Assembly (NCBI RefSeq): GCF_016652235.1
Contig: NZ_JAEPKU010000035.1
Span: forward strand, 1 to 35,765
Direction: 5' to 3'
DNA length: 35,765 bases
DNA from: Dysgonomonas sp. Marseille-P4677
GTDB lineage: Bacteria > Bacteroidota > Bacteroidia > Bacteroidales > Dysgonomonadaceae
Shown: piece by piece, positions 23,907 to 32,403 of the stretch
How positions within the stretch are numbered: the first letter of the stretch is position 1
How the letters are laid out: every line of letters begins with the position of its first letter
Position numbers and translations under genes: made by a program
Notes under the pieces: generated by a model
The model's input: only the letters and a program-made list of their open reading frames with translations
Told to the model about the DNA's origin: nothing
Databases searched by the model: none

Positions 23907-23946
23907 AAAATAAGGATACTAGTTATAGTATCCTTATTTTGTTTTT
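23907..23946. terminator. Strong bidirectional terminator after the Ter operon
   Basis: The arms AAAATAAGGATACTA (23907-23921) and TAGTATCCTTATTTT (23926-23940) are perfect 15-bp inverted copies with the loop GTTA, followed by GTTTTT. The minus-strand reading also ends in T-rich sequence, so it can close the convergent lpxC transcript too. Confidence 0.85.
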
Positions 23947-23995
23947 AGATATCCTAAATCTCGAACTTTTTCATCTACATAATAATATTTACTAT

Positions 23996-25021
23996 TCAAA
24001 GTCTATTCCAACAGAAAATATCATCTCGAATTGCAGAGAGTTCAAATGGCATATCTTCTGTTTTTATCGATTTCTTTTCTTTACTTTCTATTTCGGTTAT
24101 ATAATATTCCCTTATGGCCATGGCAAATTGATTATTGATCAAATGACCAGGACGAATTGCGGTCACAGATCCTTTTATAAATGCACCCACAAGTGCAAGA
24201 TCGCCAATTACATCCAGCAATTTATGTCGAGCAAGCTCATTGGAGTATGCTAATGGTTTATTCATAATATAGCCAAGCTTCCTTGCATCACGATGTTTGA
24301 CACCTATTAAGTCGGCAATACGGTCTAGTTCGGATTGAGGTAAAATCGTATCATAGATTATAATCGAATTATCTAAATTTCCTCCTTTGATGAGATTTTC
24401 CCGGATCATCGGTTCAATTTCTTTTATAAAAGCAAAAGTTCGTGCCGAAGCTATTTCTTTTGTAAAATCAGATAGATTACCTAAAGATGCACTTTGACTT
24501 TTTAGCAAAGGAGAATCGAATGTAATTTTTGTTTTGATATCAAAAGAATTTCCAGGCATCAATACCATAGATGAATCATTCTCTTTATCTACTATCCGAA
24601 TTCGCTTTCTTTTGAGTGATACATACTTTCTAGGTGCATTTTGTTCTTCTGTACCAATTTCCTTGATTTTGCTCAAATATAGAATAGAGCTGCCATCCAA
24701 TGCTGGAAATTCAGGCCCATTTATTTCAATCAGACAATTGTCTATTTCACTCGCATATAAAGCTGCAAGGGCATGCTCTACGCTACCTGCTGATGCGCCA
24801 TTTTCATATAATGTTGTACCTCTTTGACTATCAATCACATTCTCGGCTAATGCATTTATGATTGGTTGCCCCATAATATCCGTACGTTTTATCTTATAGC
24901 CATAATTGTCGGGCGCAGGATTGAATGATATTGTAGTTTTTAGTCCTGAGTGTAATCCTTTTCCTTCAAGTGAAAAGCTGTTCTTTAATGTTCTTTGCTT
25001 TTTCATATCTTTATTAAACAT
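23996..25021 (-). CDS. lpxC: Stand-alone LpxC (UDP-3-O-acyl-GlcNAc deacetylase)
   Basis: The product removes the N-acetyl group of UDP-3-O-acyl-GlcNAc, the committed step of lipid A synthesis, as a Zn2+ cytosolic enzyme. Core motifs are intact: SVEHALAAL (Glu and His of the zinc/catalytic pair), ARTFAF, ARHKLLDVIGDLAL (His and Asp) and RPGHLINN. In Bacteroidota LpxC is normally fused in front of FabZ (about 460 residues). Here the FabZ half is absent and the C-terminus is a unique tail of some 35 residues ending FCWNRL. ATG at 25021 is preferred over GTG at 25036; ATG at 25006 (MKKQRTL) aligns best with family starts. It is probably a second, specialised copy. It is convergent with the Ca2+ pump gene. 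Confidence 0.88.
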   Translation of the reverse strand: MFNKDMKKQRTLKNSFSLEGKGLHSGLKTTISFNPAPDNYGYKIKRTDIMGQPIINALAENVIDSQRGTTLYENGASAGSVEHALAALYASEIDNCLIEINGPEFPALDGSSILYLSKIKEIGTEEQNAPRKYVSLKRKRIRIVDKENDSSMVLMPGNSFDIKTKITFDSPLLKSQSASLGNLSDFTKEIASARTFAFIKEIEPMIRENLIKGGNLDNSIIIYDTILPQSELDRIADLIGVKHRDARKLGYIMNKPLAYSNELARHKLLDVIGDLALVGAFIKGSVTAIRPGHLINNQFAMAIREYYITEIESKEKKSIKTEDMPFELSAIRDDIFCWNRL

Positions 25022-25365
25022 AATAGAAATTACCACCTTGAAGTTTGATTTATCTCATCTCTGGAGATATATCTAAGATTGGATAATTCTATCGTAATGA
25101 ATTTACTTTTAAATATATTCTACTCTCGTATTCTACAAAGGTGTAATTATTAAGGAATACTTCAACTATCTAATCTGCGACAAAAATGTCCTGTTATTCG
25201 TATTTTGGTTTAAACTAAATTTTTTATTTGCAAAAAAAATCCTTTATTGCAGACTGAAATTGTGTTGATGATTGAGCAAATTAGGACATATTAATCGAAG
25301 TTTGGAACGTATAACATTTATATTAAAATACGAACTTTGTTTATAACGATTAAAAACTATAGACT
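25022..25365. other. Divergent intergenic region between lpxC and the DUF2582 gene
   Basis: About 340 bases carry the leaders of two divergent genes. For lpxC (minus strand) TACACCTTTG at 25136-25145 resembles a -7 box with two extra bases. For the plus-strand gene GAACTTTG at 25332-25339, 27 bases below a TTTG at 25301, is a weak candidate. No reading frame, hairpin or repeat of note is seen. Confidence 0.5.
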
Positions 25366-25590
25366 ATGATTAAGAATGATATTGGTTTAAATGCAGGTAC
25401 AATCTGGCATTTGTTGTCGATAAATGAAGAGTTATCTATCAGACAAATAGGTGAAATGACATCATATGATGGAGTAATGATTACCTTAGCTTTAGGTTGG
25501 CTTGCCAGAGAAGGAAAAATTCGATTTAGTAATAAGAATGATGTGTTATTCGTTGGATTAAATCATTCTGCAACCGATATGTATTATTAA
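25366..25590 (+). CDS. DUF2582-type winged helix-turn-helix protein
   Basis: The 74-residue protein opens with NDIGLNAGTIWHLLS and continues through ELSIRQIGEMTSYD and LALGWLAREGKI, the pattern of the DUF2582 (PF10771) winged-helix family common in Bacteroidales. These small proteins look like DNA-binding or protein-binding adaptors, but no target is known. It lies 35 bases before ndk and is probably co-transcribed. The ATG is preceded by an A-rich leader. Confidence 0.75.
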   Translation: MIKNDIGLNAGTIWHLLSINEELSIRQIGEMTSYDGVMITLALGWLAREGKIRFSNKNDVLFVGLNHSATDMYY

Positions 25591-25625
25591 AATTAATCAT
25601 ACATCGTTTACATAAATATATAATA

Positions 25626-26090
25626 ATGGAGAAAACATTAGTGATATTAAAGCCCTCCGCTATTCAAAGAGGACTTATTGGAAACGTCATTTCCCGATTC
25701 GAAAATAAAGGTTTACACTTAATAGGATTGAAAATGATACAGCTAAATGATGAGATACTTAATATTCATTATGCTCATTTAAAGGATAAATCTTTTTTTA
25801 CTGATGTAAAAGAATCTATGATGAGCTGTCCTGTTATAGTGCAATGTTGGGAGGGAGTGGATGCCGTTAATGTAGTGAGGAAACTTATTGGCAAAACTAA
25901 TGGACGAGAAGCGACTCCCGGAACTATTAGAGGTGATTTCTCAATGAGTGCCCAAGAAAATATAGTGCATGCATCTGACTCTTTGAGTTCTGCTGAGATT
26001 GAGCTCAGTCGCTTTTTTGGTAAAGGCGAATTATTTGATTATAAAATATCTATGTCCTCAAGTTTATATGGTAGAGATGAACTGTTATAA
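25626..26090 (+). CDS. ndk: Nucleoside diphosphate kinase
   Basis: The 154-residue enzyme transfers the gamma-phosphate from NTPs to NDPs through a phosphohistidine, keeping nucleotide pools balanced in the cytosol. The start EKTLVILKPSAIQRGLIG, the loop TNGREATPGTIRGDF and the active-site NIVHASDS (His in the NxxHxSDS motif) are all present at normal length. A 12-bp inverted repeat overlaps its stop codon. It converges on the PUL, which runs on the other strand. Confidence 0.96.
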   Translation: MEKTLVILKPSAIQRGLIGNVISRFENKGLHLIGLKMIQLNDEILNIHYAHLKDKSFFTDVKESMMSCPVIVQCWEGVDAVNVVRKLIGKTNGREATPGTIRGDFSMSAQENIVHASDSLSSAEIELSRFFGKGELFDYKISMSSSLYGRDELL

Positions 26091-26102
26091 TTCATCTCTA
26101 CC
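26070..26102. terminator. Inverted repeat across the ndk stop codon
   Basis: The arms GGTAGAGATGAA (26070-26081) and TTCATCTCTACC (26091-26102) are perfect over 12 bp with a nine-base loop that includes the TAA of ndk. It lies between convergent ndk and GH92, whose stop is 11 bases further. No long T run follows, so termination may depend on other factors. Confidence 0.55.
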
Positions 26103-26112
26103 AAATCTCTTC

Positions 26113-28263
26113 CTATTTAGATGTCGTTATAACAAGTTCTTTTCCTTGTTTTAATTCGTCATGTGTAATAAAATAATTATTAATGCTTTTATCGCCATAG
26201 ATAACTTTTTCAATTTTTTCTCCTTTTCCTTTTTTTATGATTGTAAATTTATTTTCTCCCAGATTAAATACAACTTTATCAAATAGAGGAACGGTTATAA
26301 TATATTCGGGGTCAGCTGGTGAATAAGTATACAAGCCAATTGCATTGAGCACATACCAAGATGACATCTCTCCGGCATCATCCATCCCTGCATAAGCCAA
26401 TCTTTCTGGCCCCATACGATAGAATTCATTCAGAATCTTATTCAGAATTTTCTGAGCTTTCTCTTGTTTATCTATGAAATAGTATAAGTACGGAGAACTA
26501 TGTCCGGGTTGATTGCCATGACAGTATTGCCCGATAAAAACAGTCATATTATGAGCTTCATAATTTTTCCACGGAATAGAAAATAAAGAGTCTAATTTAT
26601 TCTCAAAAGCATCTTTACTCGGATATAAAGCGATAAAGCCTTCAGGGTCGTGCGGGGCGAAAAAAGTTGATTGCCAACCATTCGCTTCTCGATACATATA
26701 TTCGTAAAAAGGACGTTCTGGGTCGAATGGTGTAATCCATTCCCCGTTATTTAAGCGTCCACGCATCAACTGTGTTGAAGGATCAAACAGATGTTTATAG
26801 CTGTTTGTTCTCATCATCAATTTCTCATAGTTCTTCTGATCACCTAATTCTTTTGCTAATAATGCTGTCGCATAATCATCATAAGAGTATTCTTGTGTTT
26901 TAGTTACTGCTGCCTTAGCTACAGTTTCCAATTTAGGTTCTTTTATATCTTCTTCTGAGATCCAGCCTCTTTCTATATACTCTTTTATATGAGGTCTTCC
27001 TCCTTTTCCTTCTACAAAAGCATTATTTAATAATAATTTATATGCCTTTTGTATATCAAAGTTCTGAAGTCCTCTCAAATAACTTCCTGCGATAAATGTA
27101 GAAGCATGATCTCCATGGAAGAAAGTAGGCATAAATCCTTTTATCTCCCCACGATCTGTTATCGATTTGATAACATCAGTAGCAACATCGGGGGAAATCA
27201 TTCCTAGTAAAATTAATTTATTTCTATAGTCGTCCCAAAAAGATGGATCACTATAATACCGGAAACCCTTATTTGCAATTTCACCATTTGCATCAATAAA
27301 TTCGCCATTGATATCACTTAGCAATATAGGCCATAAAAATGCTCTGTAGAAAGTCGAATAGAATGTTTCTTTTTGATCTTCAGTTCCTCCTGATATTTGG
27401 ATCTTGGATAATAAATCTTCCCAAGAATTTGTAGCTTCATTCCTAACTTGAAGAAAATCTTTAGATAACATTTCTGATTCAAGATTCTCTTTTGCATTTT
27501 CAATGCTCACATAAGAAAAACCTATTTTCATTTCTAAAGGGATATTGACATCCTCATCGTCAACAAAATTAACAACACTGACTTCAGTCTCCCCTTCTTT
27601 TAAAGATTCTATTCCTTTAATTTTATGATTTGTTACTGCATAAAAATAAAACGTAGACCCTGTTTTTTGAAAGCCGGTAAAAATATTATCTCCGGATTGC
27701 CCTATTTCCCAATCTCTTACATGTTCATTTGAACGAGCTAAATCTGCTATGATCTTTTTATTTTTTCCGTCTTTATATGTATATTTATGATATGCACATC
27801 GTAAAGTAGAAGTTACCTCTGCATTTATATTATATTTTTCAAGAAATACCTGATAGTATCCGGGGCTGGCTGATTCATTGCCATGACTATATGGGGAATA
27901 ATAATTCTTTGGAGAAATGTCTCCACTAGCAGCAATAAGAGGAACATAACATAAATTCCAATGTCCTTTACTTGTATGAGTAAAGGCATAAATAACAGAA
28001 TCTTCGTATTGATAGCCTGAACCGCTTCGCCACATAGTTACAGGTGTTACCTGCACCATAGAATTAGGAACTGATGCTCCAGGATATGCTTCTGCACCCC
28101 ATGCTCTACGAGTAGGAGTATATCCTAAGTCTATACTATCCCATAATGTCGTTGTTCCTATAAACGGATTGACATAGTCCGTCAGCCGTTCCTGTTTTGT
28201 AGTAGAGCAATCGACAAAAAGTGCCGATAAACAAAATAAAATAATAAGGTTGAAGTTTTTCAT
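26113..28263 (-). CDS. GH92 alpha-mannosidase, lipoprotein
   Basis: GH92 enzymes are Ca2+-dependent exo-alpha-mannosidases that invert the anomeric centre. The protein begins VNPFIGT after a short lead, with RAWGAEAYPGASVPNSMVQV, HTSKGHWN and late blocks EANGWQST and DDAGEMSSWYVLNAIGLY. These hold the Glu acid and Asp base expected for the family. Length about 716 is typical. The signal sequence MKNFNLIILFCLSALFVDC ends in a cysteine, so it is likely a lipoprotein, though Asp before the Cys is unusual. ATG at 28263 is chosen because the longer frame (ATG 28329) would run through the hairpin and add 22 non-signal residues. It is the last gene of the PUL. Confidence 0.9.
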   Translation of the reverse strand: MKNFNLIILFCLSALFVDCSTTKQERLTDYVNPFIGTTTLWDSIDLGYTPTRRAWGAEAYPGASVPNSMVQVTPVTMWRSGSGYQYEDSVIYAFTHTSKGHWNLCYVPLIAASGDISPKNYYSPYSHGNESASPGYYQVFLEKYNINAEVTSTLRCAYHKYTYKDGKNKKIIADLARSNEHVRDWEIGQSGDNIFTGFQKTGSTFYFYAVTNHKIKGIESLKEGETEVSVVNFVDDEDVNIPLEMKIGFSYVSIENAKENLESEMLSKDFLQVRNEATNSWEDLLSKIQISGGTEDQKETFYSTFYRAFLWPILLSDINGEFIDANGEIANKGFRYYSDPSFWDDYRNKLILLGMISPDVATDVIKSITDRGEIKGFMPTFFHGDHASTFIAGSYLRGLQNFDIQKAYKLLLNNAFVEGKGGRPHIKEYIERGWISEEDIKEPKLETVAKAAVTKTQEYSYDDYATALLAKELGDQKNYEKLMMRTNSYKHLFDPSTQLMRGRLNNGEWITPFDPERPFYEYMYREANGWQSTFFAPHDPEGFIALYPSKDAFENKLDSLFSIPWKNYEAHNMTVFIGQYCHGNQPGHSSPYLYYFIDKQEKAQKILNKILNEFYRMGPERLAYAGMDDAGEMSSWYVLNAIGLYTYSPADPEYIITVPLFDKVVFNLGENKFTIIKKGKGEKIEKVIYGDKSINNYFITHDELKQGKELVITTSK

Positions 28264-28284
28264 AAAAAAGAATATTAATAATGC

Positions 28285-28321
28285 GAATAGAGAGTTTGTA
28301 TAAAACACAAACTCTCTATTC
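28285..28321 (-). other. 15-bp intercistronic hairpin between GH76 and GH92
   Basis: The arms GAATAGAGAGTTTGT and ACAAACTCTCTATTC (28285-28299, 28307-28321) are perfect over 15 bp with a seven-base loop. On the PUL strand it is followed, 13 bases later, by a T-rich run just before the GH92 ATG, giving a terminator-like layout between two genes of one operon. Confidence 0.6.
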
Positions 28322-28340
28322 TGTTTCATTTTAGATATTA

Positions 28341-29486
28341 TTATTTCTTAGAACTTACCCATATTTCATAGGCTGCTTTCGCTTCTATCATCATACATCC
28401 ACTCGCCTGTGATGTAAGCTGAGTTATTCCCACAGGGGCAGAGTCCCAAGCTGGTCCGAATAATAAGTCTTCTTTGTAAACTCCAGAAGACCAAAGCACG
28501 TTTGCATTATTATTAAAGAAAGTGATGTATTTGTTCCGATACGAATCCGGGAGTTCATTCACCTTAATTAACTCTAAGAAGTAACGAATAAATATCCCTT
28601 TGAAAAGTCCATTATCGCCACTACCTTCTTCTCGTAGTATATTATTACTTGTATTAATGAGGCTTGAAATAGTATAATTGGCTACTTTCTGAGCATCATT
28701 TAAATATGTTCTATCTCCTGTAATACTAAATAGTTCTACAGCAGCTCCAATATAAGTACCTTGATTATATGTCAACGCACCACCTTTCACTTCGTTTGTT
28801 GCAGCAACGATATGATCGCTGATTGCTCCCGTAGCTCTGTTCACTAATGTATTCTTTTGCCATTCATATATTTTTTCGGCCCATTCTAGGTCTGATTGAT
28901 CATTAGTAATATTATACATACGTGCACCAATAATTGCGGCAGGTCCATTTGAGCATGCATTTTTAGTAAGCTGTACATTGGGGTTAGTACACCAAGTTAT
29001 CCCCCCTCCTGCATCTTCTGTCCATGCATCTTTTATCCAGCCCCAAAGTTCCTTCGCTGTATTAAGATATTTTGCATCTTTGGTAATATCATATATTCTG
29101 AGCATGGTTAATGCATTCCATTCCATATCATCAACATAGTCGTTCTTATATGTGTTACCATTTTTCACTTTGATACCGGCATACCATTTATCGAAATATG
29201 CACTATACTTAGCATCATTAGTTCTCAGATAGGAGTCGATTAAAACATCCATTGCATGGGCATTAGGCCAATAATGAAAATCAGTGGTAGTACCATCGTT
29301 TCCATAATTGAAATAATTGGCTGATGTATTCCAGAAGCGATCAATAAGTGAATTTGTCGTATTATCCGCTGCTGCTGACCAATCTACATTTGTCCACTCG
29401 TCGTATGTATACTCATCATCTACGTCTCCACACGATTGTAAAAAGAACAAACTAAGTGACAGAAATGTATATATTATTTTTCTCAT
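28341..29486 (-). CDS. GH76 endo-alpha-1,6-mannanase, lipoprotein
   Basis: The 381-residue protein starts MRKIIYTF with a lipoprotein signal ending LFFLQSC (Cys19) followed by an acidic stretch (GDVDDE) that favours surface export in Bacteroidota. The GH76 (alpha/alpha)6 fold is supported by repeated W/Y-rich helical hairpins and by NDYVDDMEWNAL. In that segment the adjacent aspartates (119-120) match the paired catalytic Asp residues of GH76. The enzyme cuts the alpha-1,6-mannan backbone of yeast-type mannan. An upstream in-frame ATG (29516) would add ten residues before the signal and is not preferred. It is 100 bases after the susE-like gene. Confidence 0.9.
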   Translation of the reverse strand: MRKIIYTFLSLSLFFLQSCGDVDDEYTYDEWTNVDWSAAADNTTNSLIDRFWNTSANYFNYGNDGTTTDFHYWPNAHAMDVLIDSYLRTNDAKYSAYFDKWYAGIKVKNGNTYKNDYVDDMEWNALTMLRIYDITKDAKYLNTAKELWGWIKDAWTEDAGGGITWCTNPNVQLTKNACSNGPAAIIGARMYNITNDQSDLEWAEKIYEWQKNTLVNRATGAISDHIVAATNEVKGGALTYNQGTYIGAAVELFSITGDRTYLNDAQKVANYTISSLINTSNNILREEGSGDNGLFKGIFIRYFLELIKVNELPDSYRNKYITFFNNNANVLWSSGVYKEDLLFGPAWDSAPVGITQLTSQASGCMMIEAKAAYEIWVSSKK

Positions 29487-29585
29487 AAGTATTTTACATT
29501 GTTGGAAATACCTCAAACACCTATTCGCCTTAATTCTTAATAAATTTCGTATACGAGTTAAATGTCTGAGGCAATATCCTAATTT

Positions 29586-30728
29586 TTATTTTGAAACCTC
29601 ATGTGTATATTGATCTCCGTGCATTTTTACAGTAAGGGTAACATTTGCACCATCAAACTCACTCGCAAATTTCCATTTCGGATCCCATTGAGGGTTGCCT
29701 AATGAAGCTGTTAAATATACTTTAGTATCATAGTAGCTGGCTGCCCCAGAAGGTGTTCCATCTTCATTTGTATTCTTAGGACCCCAGTCTTCCATAATTG
29801 AAGTTCCGGCTGAATCTTTTGTTGTAACTCTAAATTTATAACGTTGATCACGACCCCAACTTTCTTGTTTAAAGTTAACAGGGCCAGTTCCTTTCCATGT
29901 ACCGTTTCCTATATATGCCAGATTCCATTCAACTTTATTATTAGGACAGAACCAAAATCCTACATTTGCAATTTCGATAGGAGAGGCAGGCGAAGCTGTA
30001 TTAAAGTCCAGAATTATACGATATACTCCGTTTAGGGCATTTGAAGTACTTCCTTCCCCTTCTTTTATCATATTATTTTCTATATAAAACTCACGAGGCG
30101 TTCCAGCTTTAGCATCGACAAACTTATATGTTCCTCCAGGAATAAGTTTTACATATACTTCATATTCACCTTGAGCAGTTCGAGTCATTTGTATTGCATT
30201 TGCAATATCGTCCCCTGCTTCACTACCACTACCGGTAATAAACACTTGGTCTGGCAGCTCTGCAAATCCGACAAAACGAGTAAGTGTTAGTTTTCGAAAT
30301 GTTGTAGAAAGTACTTGGTTAATTCCACGAGAAGATCTTACCGCCCATTTTACAGTCGTTGTTTCTCCGGGCTCAGCACCGGCATATCCTGCAGCTTTAC
30401 TTAATATTTTATGAGTTATAGAAGCTCCATTGGAATATCCGTTCTGATCAGAAGCTATAACATAAATTGGATTAGAAAAGTCTCCATCTTCCTTATCAAA
30501 TAATACTTCGTATAGGGGAGAACCTCCGTCTTCGACAGCAGCTGGCTCCCAAGAAAAATACAATGAACCTGTAGGAGTTAAATTTATAGCTTTTCCATCA
30601 GACGGCTCATATAGTGTATTGATAGCTGTTACTTAAGCATCTGAAAAATTCATATCGTCACTTTTACAGCCAGTGAAGCCTATTACAAATAGAAGTAGAA
30701 TCAGTATTTTATTTAATATTGTTTTCAT
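29586..30728 (-). pseudogene. SusE-like outer-membrane lipoprotein broken by one in-frame stop
   Basis: The full frame runs from ATG at 30728 (lipoprotein signal KILILLLFVIGFTGC, then KSDDMNF) to TAA at 29586, 380 codons, with one TAA at 30633-30635 after codon 31. Reading continues in the same frame on both sides, so this is a substitution, not an indel. The body resembles SusE-type surface glycan-binding proteins: an N-terminal Ig-like SusE module (NTLYEPSDGKAINLTPTG, SLYFSWEPA) and later beta-sandwich modules (about 140-380; GGTYKFVDA, IGNGTWKGTG, RYKFRV). It would bind mannan at the cell surface beside SusD. The single stop could be real decay, a recent mutation in the sequenced strain, or an assembly or read error; the rest is well preserved. 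Confidence 0.85.
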
Positions 30729-30756
30729 AATTGTTGTATTTGATTTTTTATGATTT

Positions 30757-32388
30757 TTAGTTTGCATATCCAGGATTGTTTGGCTTCAAATTTGGGTTCA
30801 GTTGAATTTGCGAACGTGGCACTGACCATAAATAATCTTTATTCTCATTAAACTTACGAGTATCAAGCGTAATGTATGCTGTATTATTATTTGCAAATTT
30901 TGCCCCATGAACTACACCATTGAGATATTTAGAGCCTTCTTTCCAGCGTATGATATCATAATATCTAAGTCCTTCGAGAGCTAACTCACTACGACGTTCA
31001 CGATGTATCAATTCACGCATTTCTGTCGCAGACAAAGCTGATGGATAATTTAAAGCATTGCCCGAAAATCCTGCACGTAAACGAATAGGCTTGATAGTTT
31101 CATTCCAAACTGTTTGGCTCATTTTATTCTGCTCAAACATAGCTTCTGCATGCATTAGTAGTACATCAGCATAACGGAACATAATGATGTTATTATGCTG
31201 GCTATAATTCGATTCAGAGCTGGTTGATTCTGGATCATAGTATTTACGAATATAATATCCTGTTATAGAACGGTTTGAATTTGTACCTTGCCATGCATCC
31301 GGAGTATTCGCTCCTGATTTTGTTTCTATGGTAACGCTTGTTCCATCCGGTTTAGTCCATTTATATCCATTATATACAACAGTATATGTCAATCTAGGAT
31401 CGCGATCTTTGTATGGCTCACTTTCTTTATAGCTTGGATCTTTATCTATTGATAATCCGTTCACTGTAATGTAATCATCTACCAGCTCTTGAGTCGGAGC
31501 ACAACTATTAAGAAAAGCTCCTACAGACATTGGTACCCTAGAATACATCTCATTCCAAGTACGGTAAGATGTAGTATACCCATAGTCCAGAATAACTTCT
31601 TCGTTATATTTATTTTCGGTATGGAACAGGGCTTCATAATTATTGAATAGACCATATGTTCCATATGTAGCTTGTTCATTTATCAATTTGGAAGTACACT
31701 CTTCTACTTTACTCCAATTACTTTCATACAAATAAGCACGTGCTTGAAATGCTAGAGCAGCCCCTTTTGTTATGCGCCCATTGTTTTCAGCTGTAAAACT
31801 TGAGTTACGAGCAGGAAGGTATTGTACTATATCATCCAATTCATCGTGAATAAATTTTAATACTGTGGTCTTAGATGTACGACTTATGGTTTTTGAGTCT
31901 GACAATGAGATATCTGAAGTGAAAAATGGAACATCACCATAGAAATTAACCAATCGGAAATATATAAAAGCCCGAATAAAGCGTACTTCTGCTTTCCTCT
32001 GTTCTTTCAACGCAGCACTCATTTTAGGTACTTGGTCTACATTTTCTAAAAATTTATGACAGGTTTTGATTCCTTCATAAGCCCATTTCCATTCACTAGC
32101 AAAGCGGCCTAAAGACGGATCAGCCAATCCGTTACGTATCATTCGGCCGTCGTTGTTGTCACGTCCTTCGATCACATTATCAGAGAGCCCTTCATCATTC
32201 CATAGTTTTCCAGCACCATACATCTGGCTATAAGCCATATTAACAATCGACTCGGCATTTTCAGTAGATTGCCAGAATGTAGCATCTGTATATTTATTTG
32301 TAGGTTCTTGATCCAAGCTATTACAAGAGAACAGAAAGGCTGAACCGATACAAGATAAAATTATATATTTGAGTTTATCTATTTTCAT
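30757..32388 (-). CDS. susD: SusD-family surface glycan-binding lipoprotein
   Basis: The 543-residue protein has a lipobox FLFSC (Cys22) followed by NSLDQEPTNKYTDATFW, the standard SusD start. It has TPR-like helices (AEVRFIRAFIYFRLVNFYGDVPF) and the RagB/SusD C-terminal region (ALEGLRYYDIIRWKEG, ending NPGYAN). It caps the SusC barrel and binds oligosaccharides at the cell surface. The gene is 15 bases after susC and 28 before the susE-like gene. The substrate is probably alpha-mannan, judged from the GH76 and GH92 genes downstream; the sequence does not define it alone. Confidence 0.95.
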   Translation of the reverse strand: MKIDKLKYIILSCIGSAFLFSCNSLDQEPTNKYTDATFWQSTENAESIVNMAYSQMYGAGKLWNDEGLSDNVIEGRDNNDGRMIRNGLADPSLGRFASEWKWAYEGIKTCHKFLENVDQVPKMSAALKEQRKAEVRFIRAFIYFRLVNFYGDVPFFTSDISLSDSKTISRTSKTTVLKFIHDELDDIVQYLPARNSSFTAENNGRITKGAALAFQARAYLYESNWSKVEECTSKLINEQATYGTYGLFNNYEALFHTENKYNEEVILDYGYTTSYRTWNEMYSRVPMSVGAFLNSCAPTQELVDDYITVNGLSIDKDPSYKESEPYKDRDPRLTYTVVYNGYKWTKPDGTSVTIETKSGANTPDAWQGTNSNRSITGYYIRKYYDPESTSSESNYSQHNNIIMFRYADVLLMHAEAMFEQNKMSQTVWNETIKPIRLRAGFSGNALNYPSALSATEMRELIHRERRSELALEGLRYYDIIRWKEGSKYLNGVVHGAKFANNNTAYITLDTRKFNENKDYLWSVPRSQIQLNPNLKPNNPGYAN

Positions 32389-32403
32389 ATATTATCTGTT
32401 TGT

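Noticed and set aside
25022-25036. GTG start (25036) for lpxC
   Set aside because: The extra residues are not part of LpxC proteins; ATG at 25021 or 25006 fits family starts better.
28264-28329. Upstream ATG (28329) for GH92
   Set aside because: It would place 22 residues before a clear lipoprotein signal peptide and run through the intercistronic hairpin.
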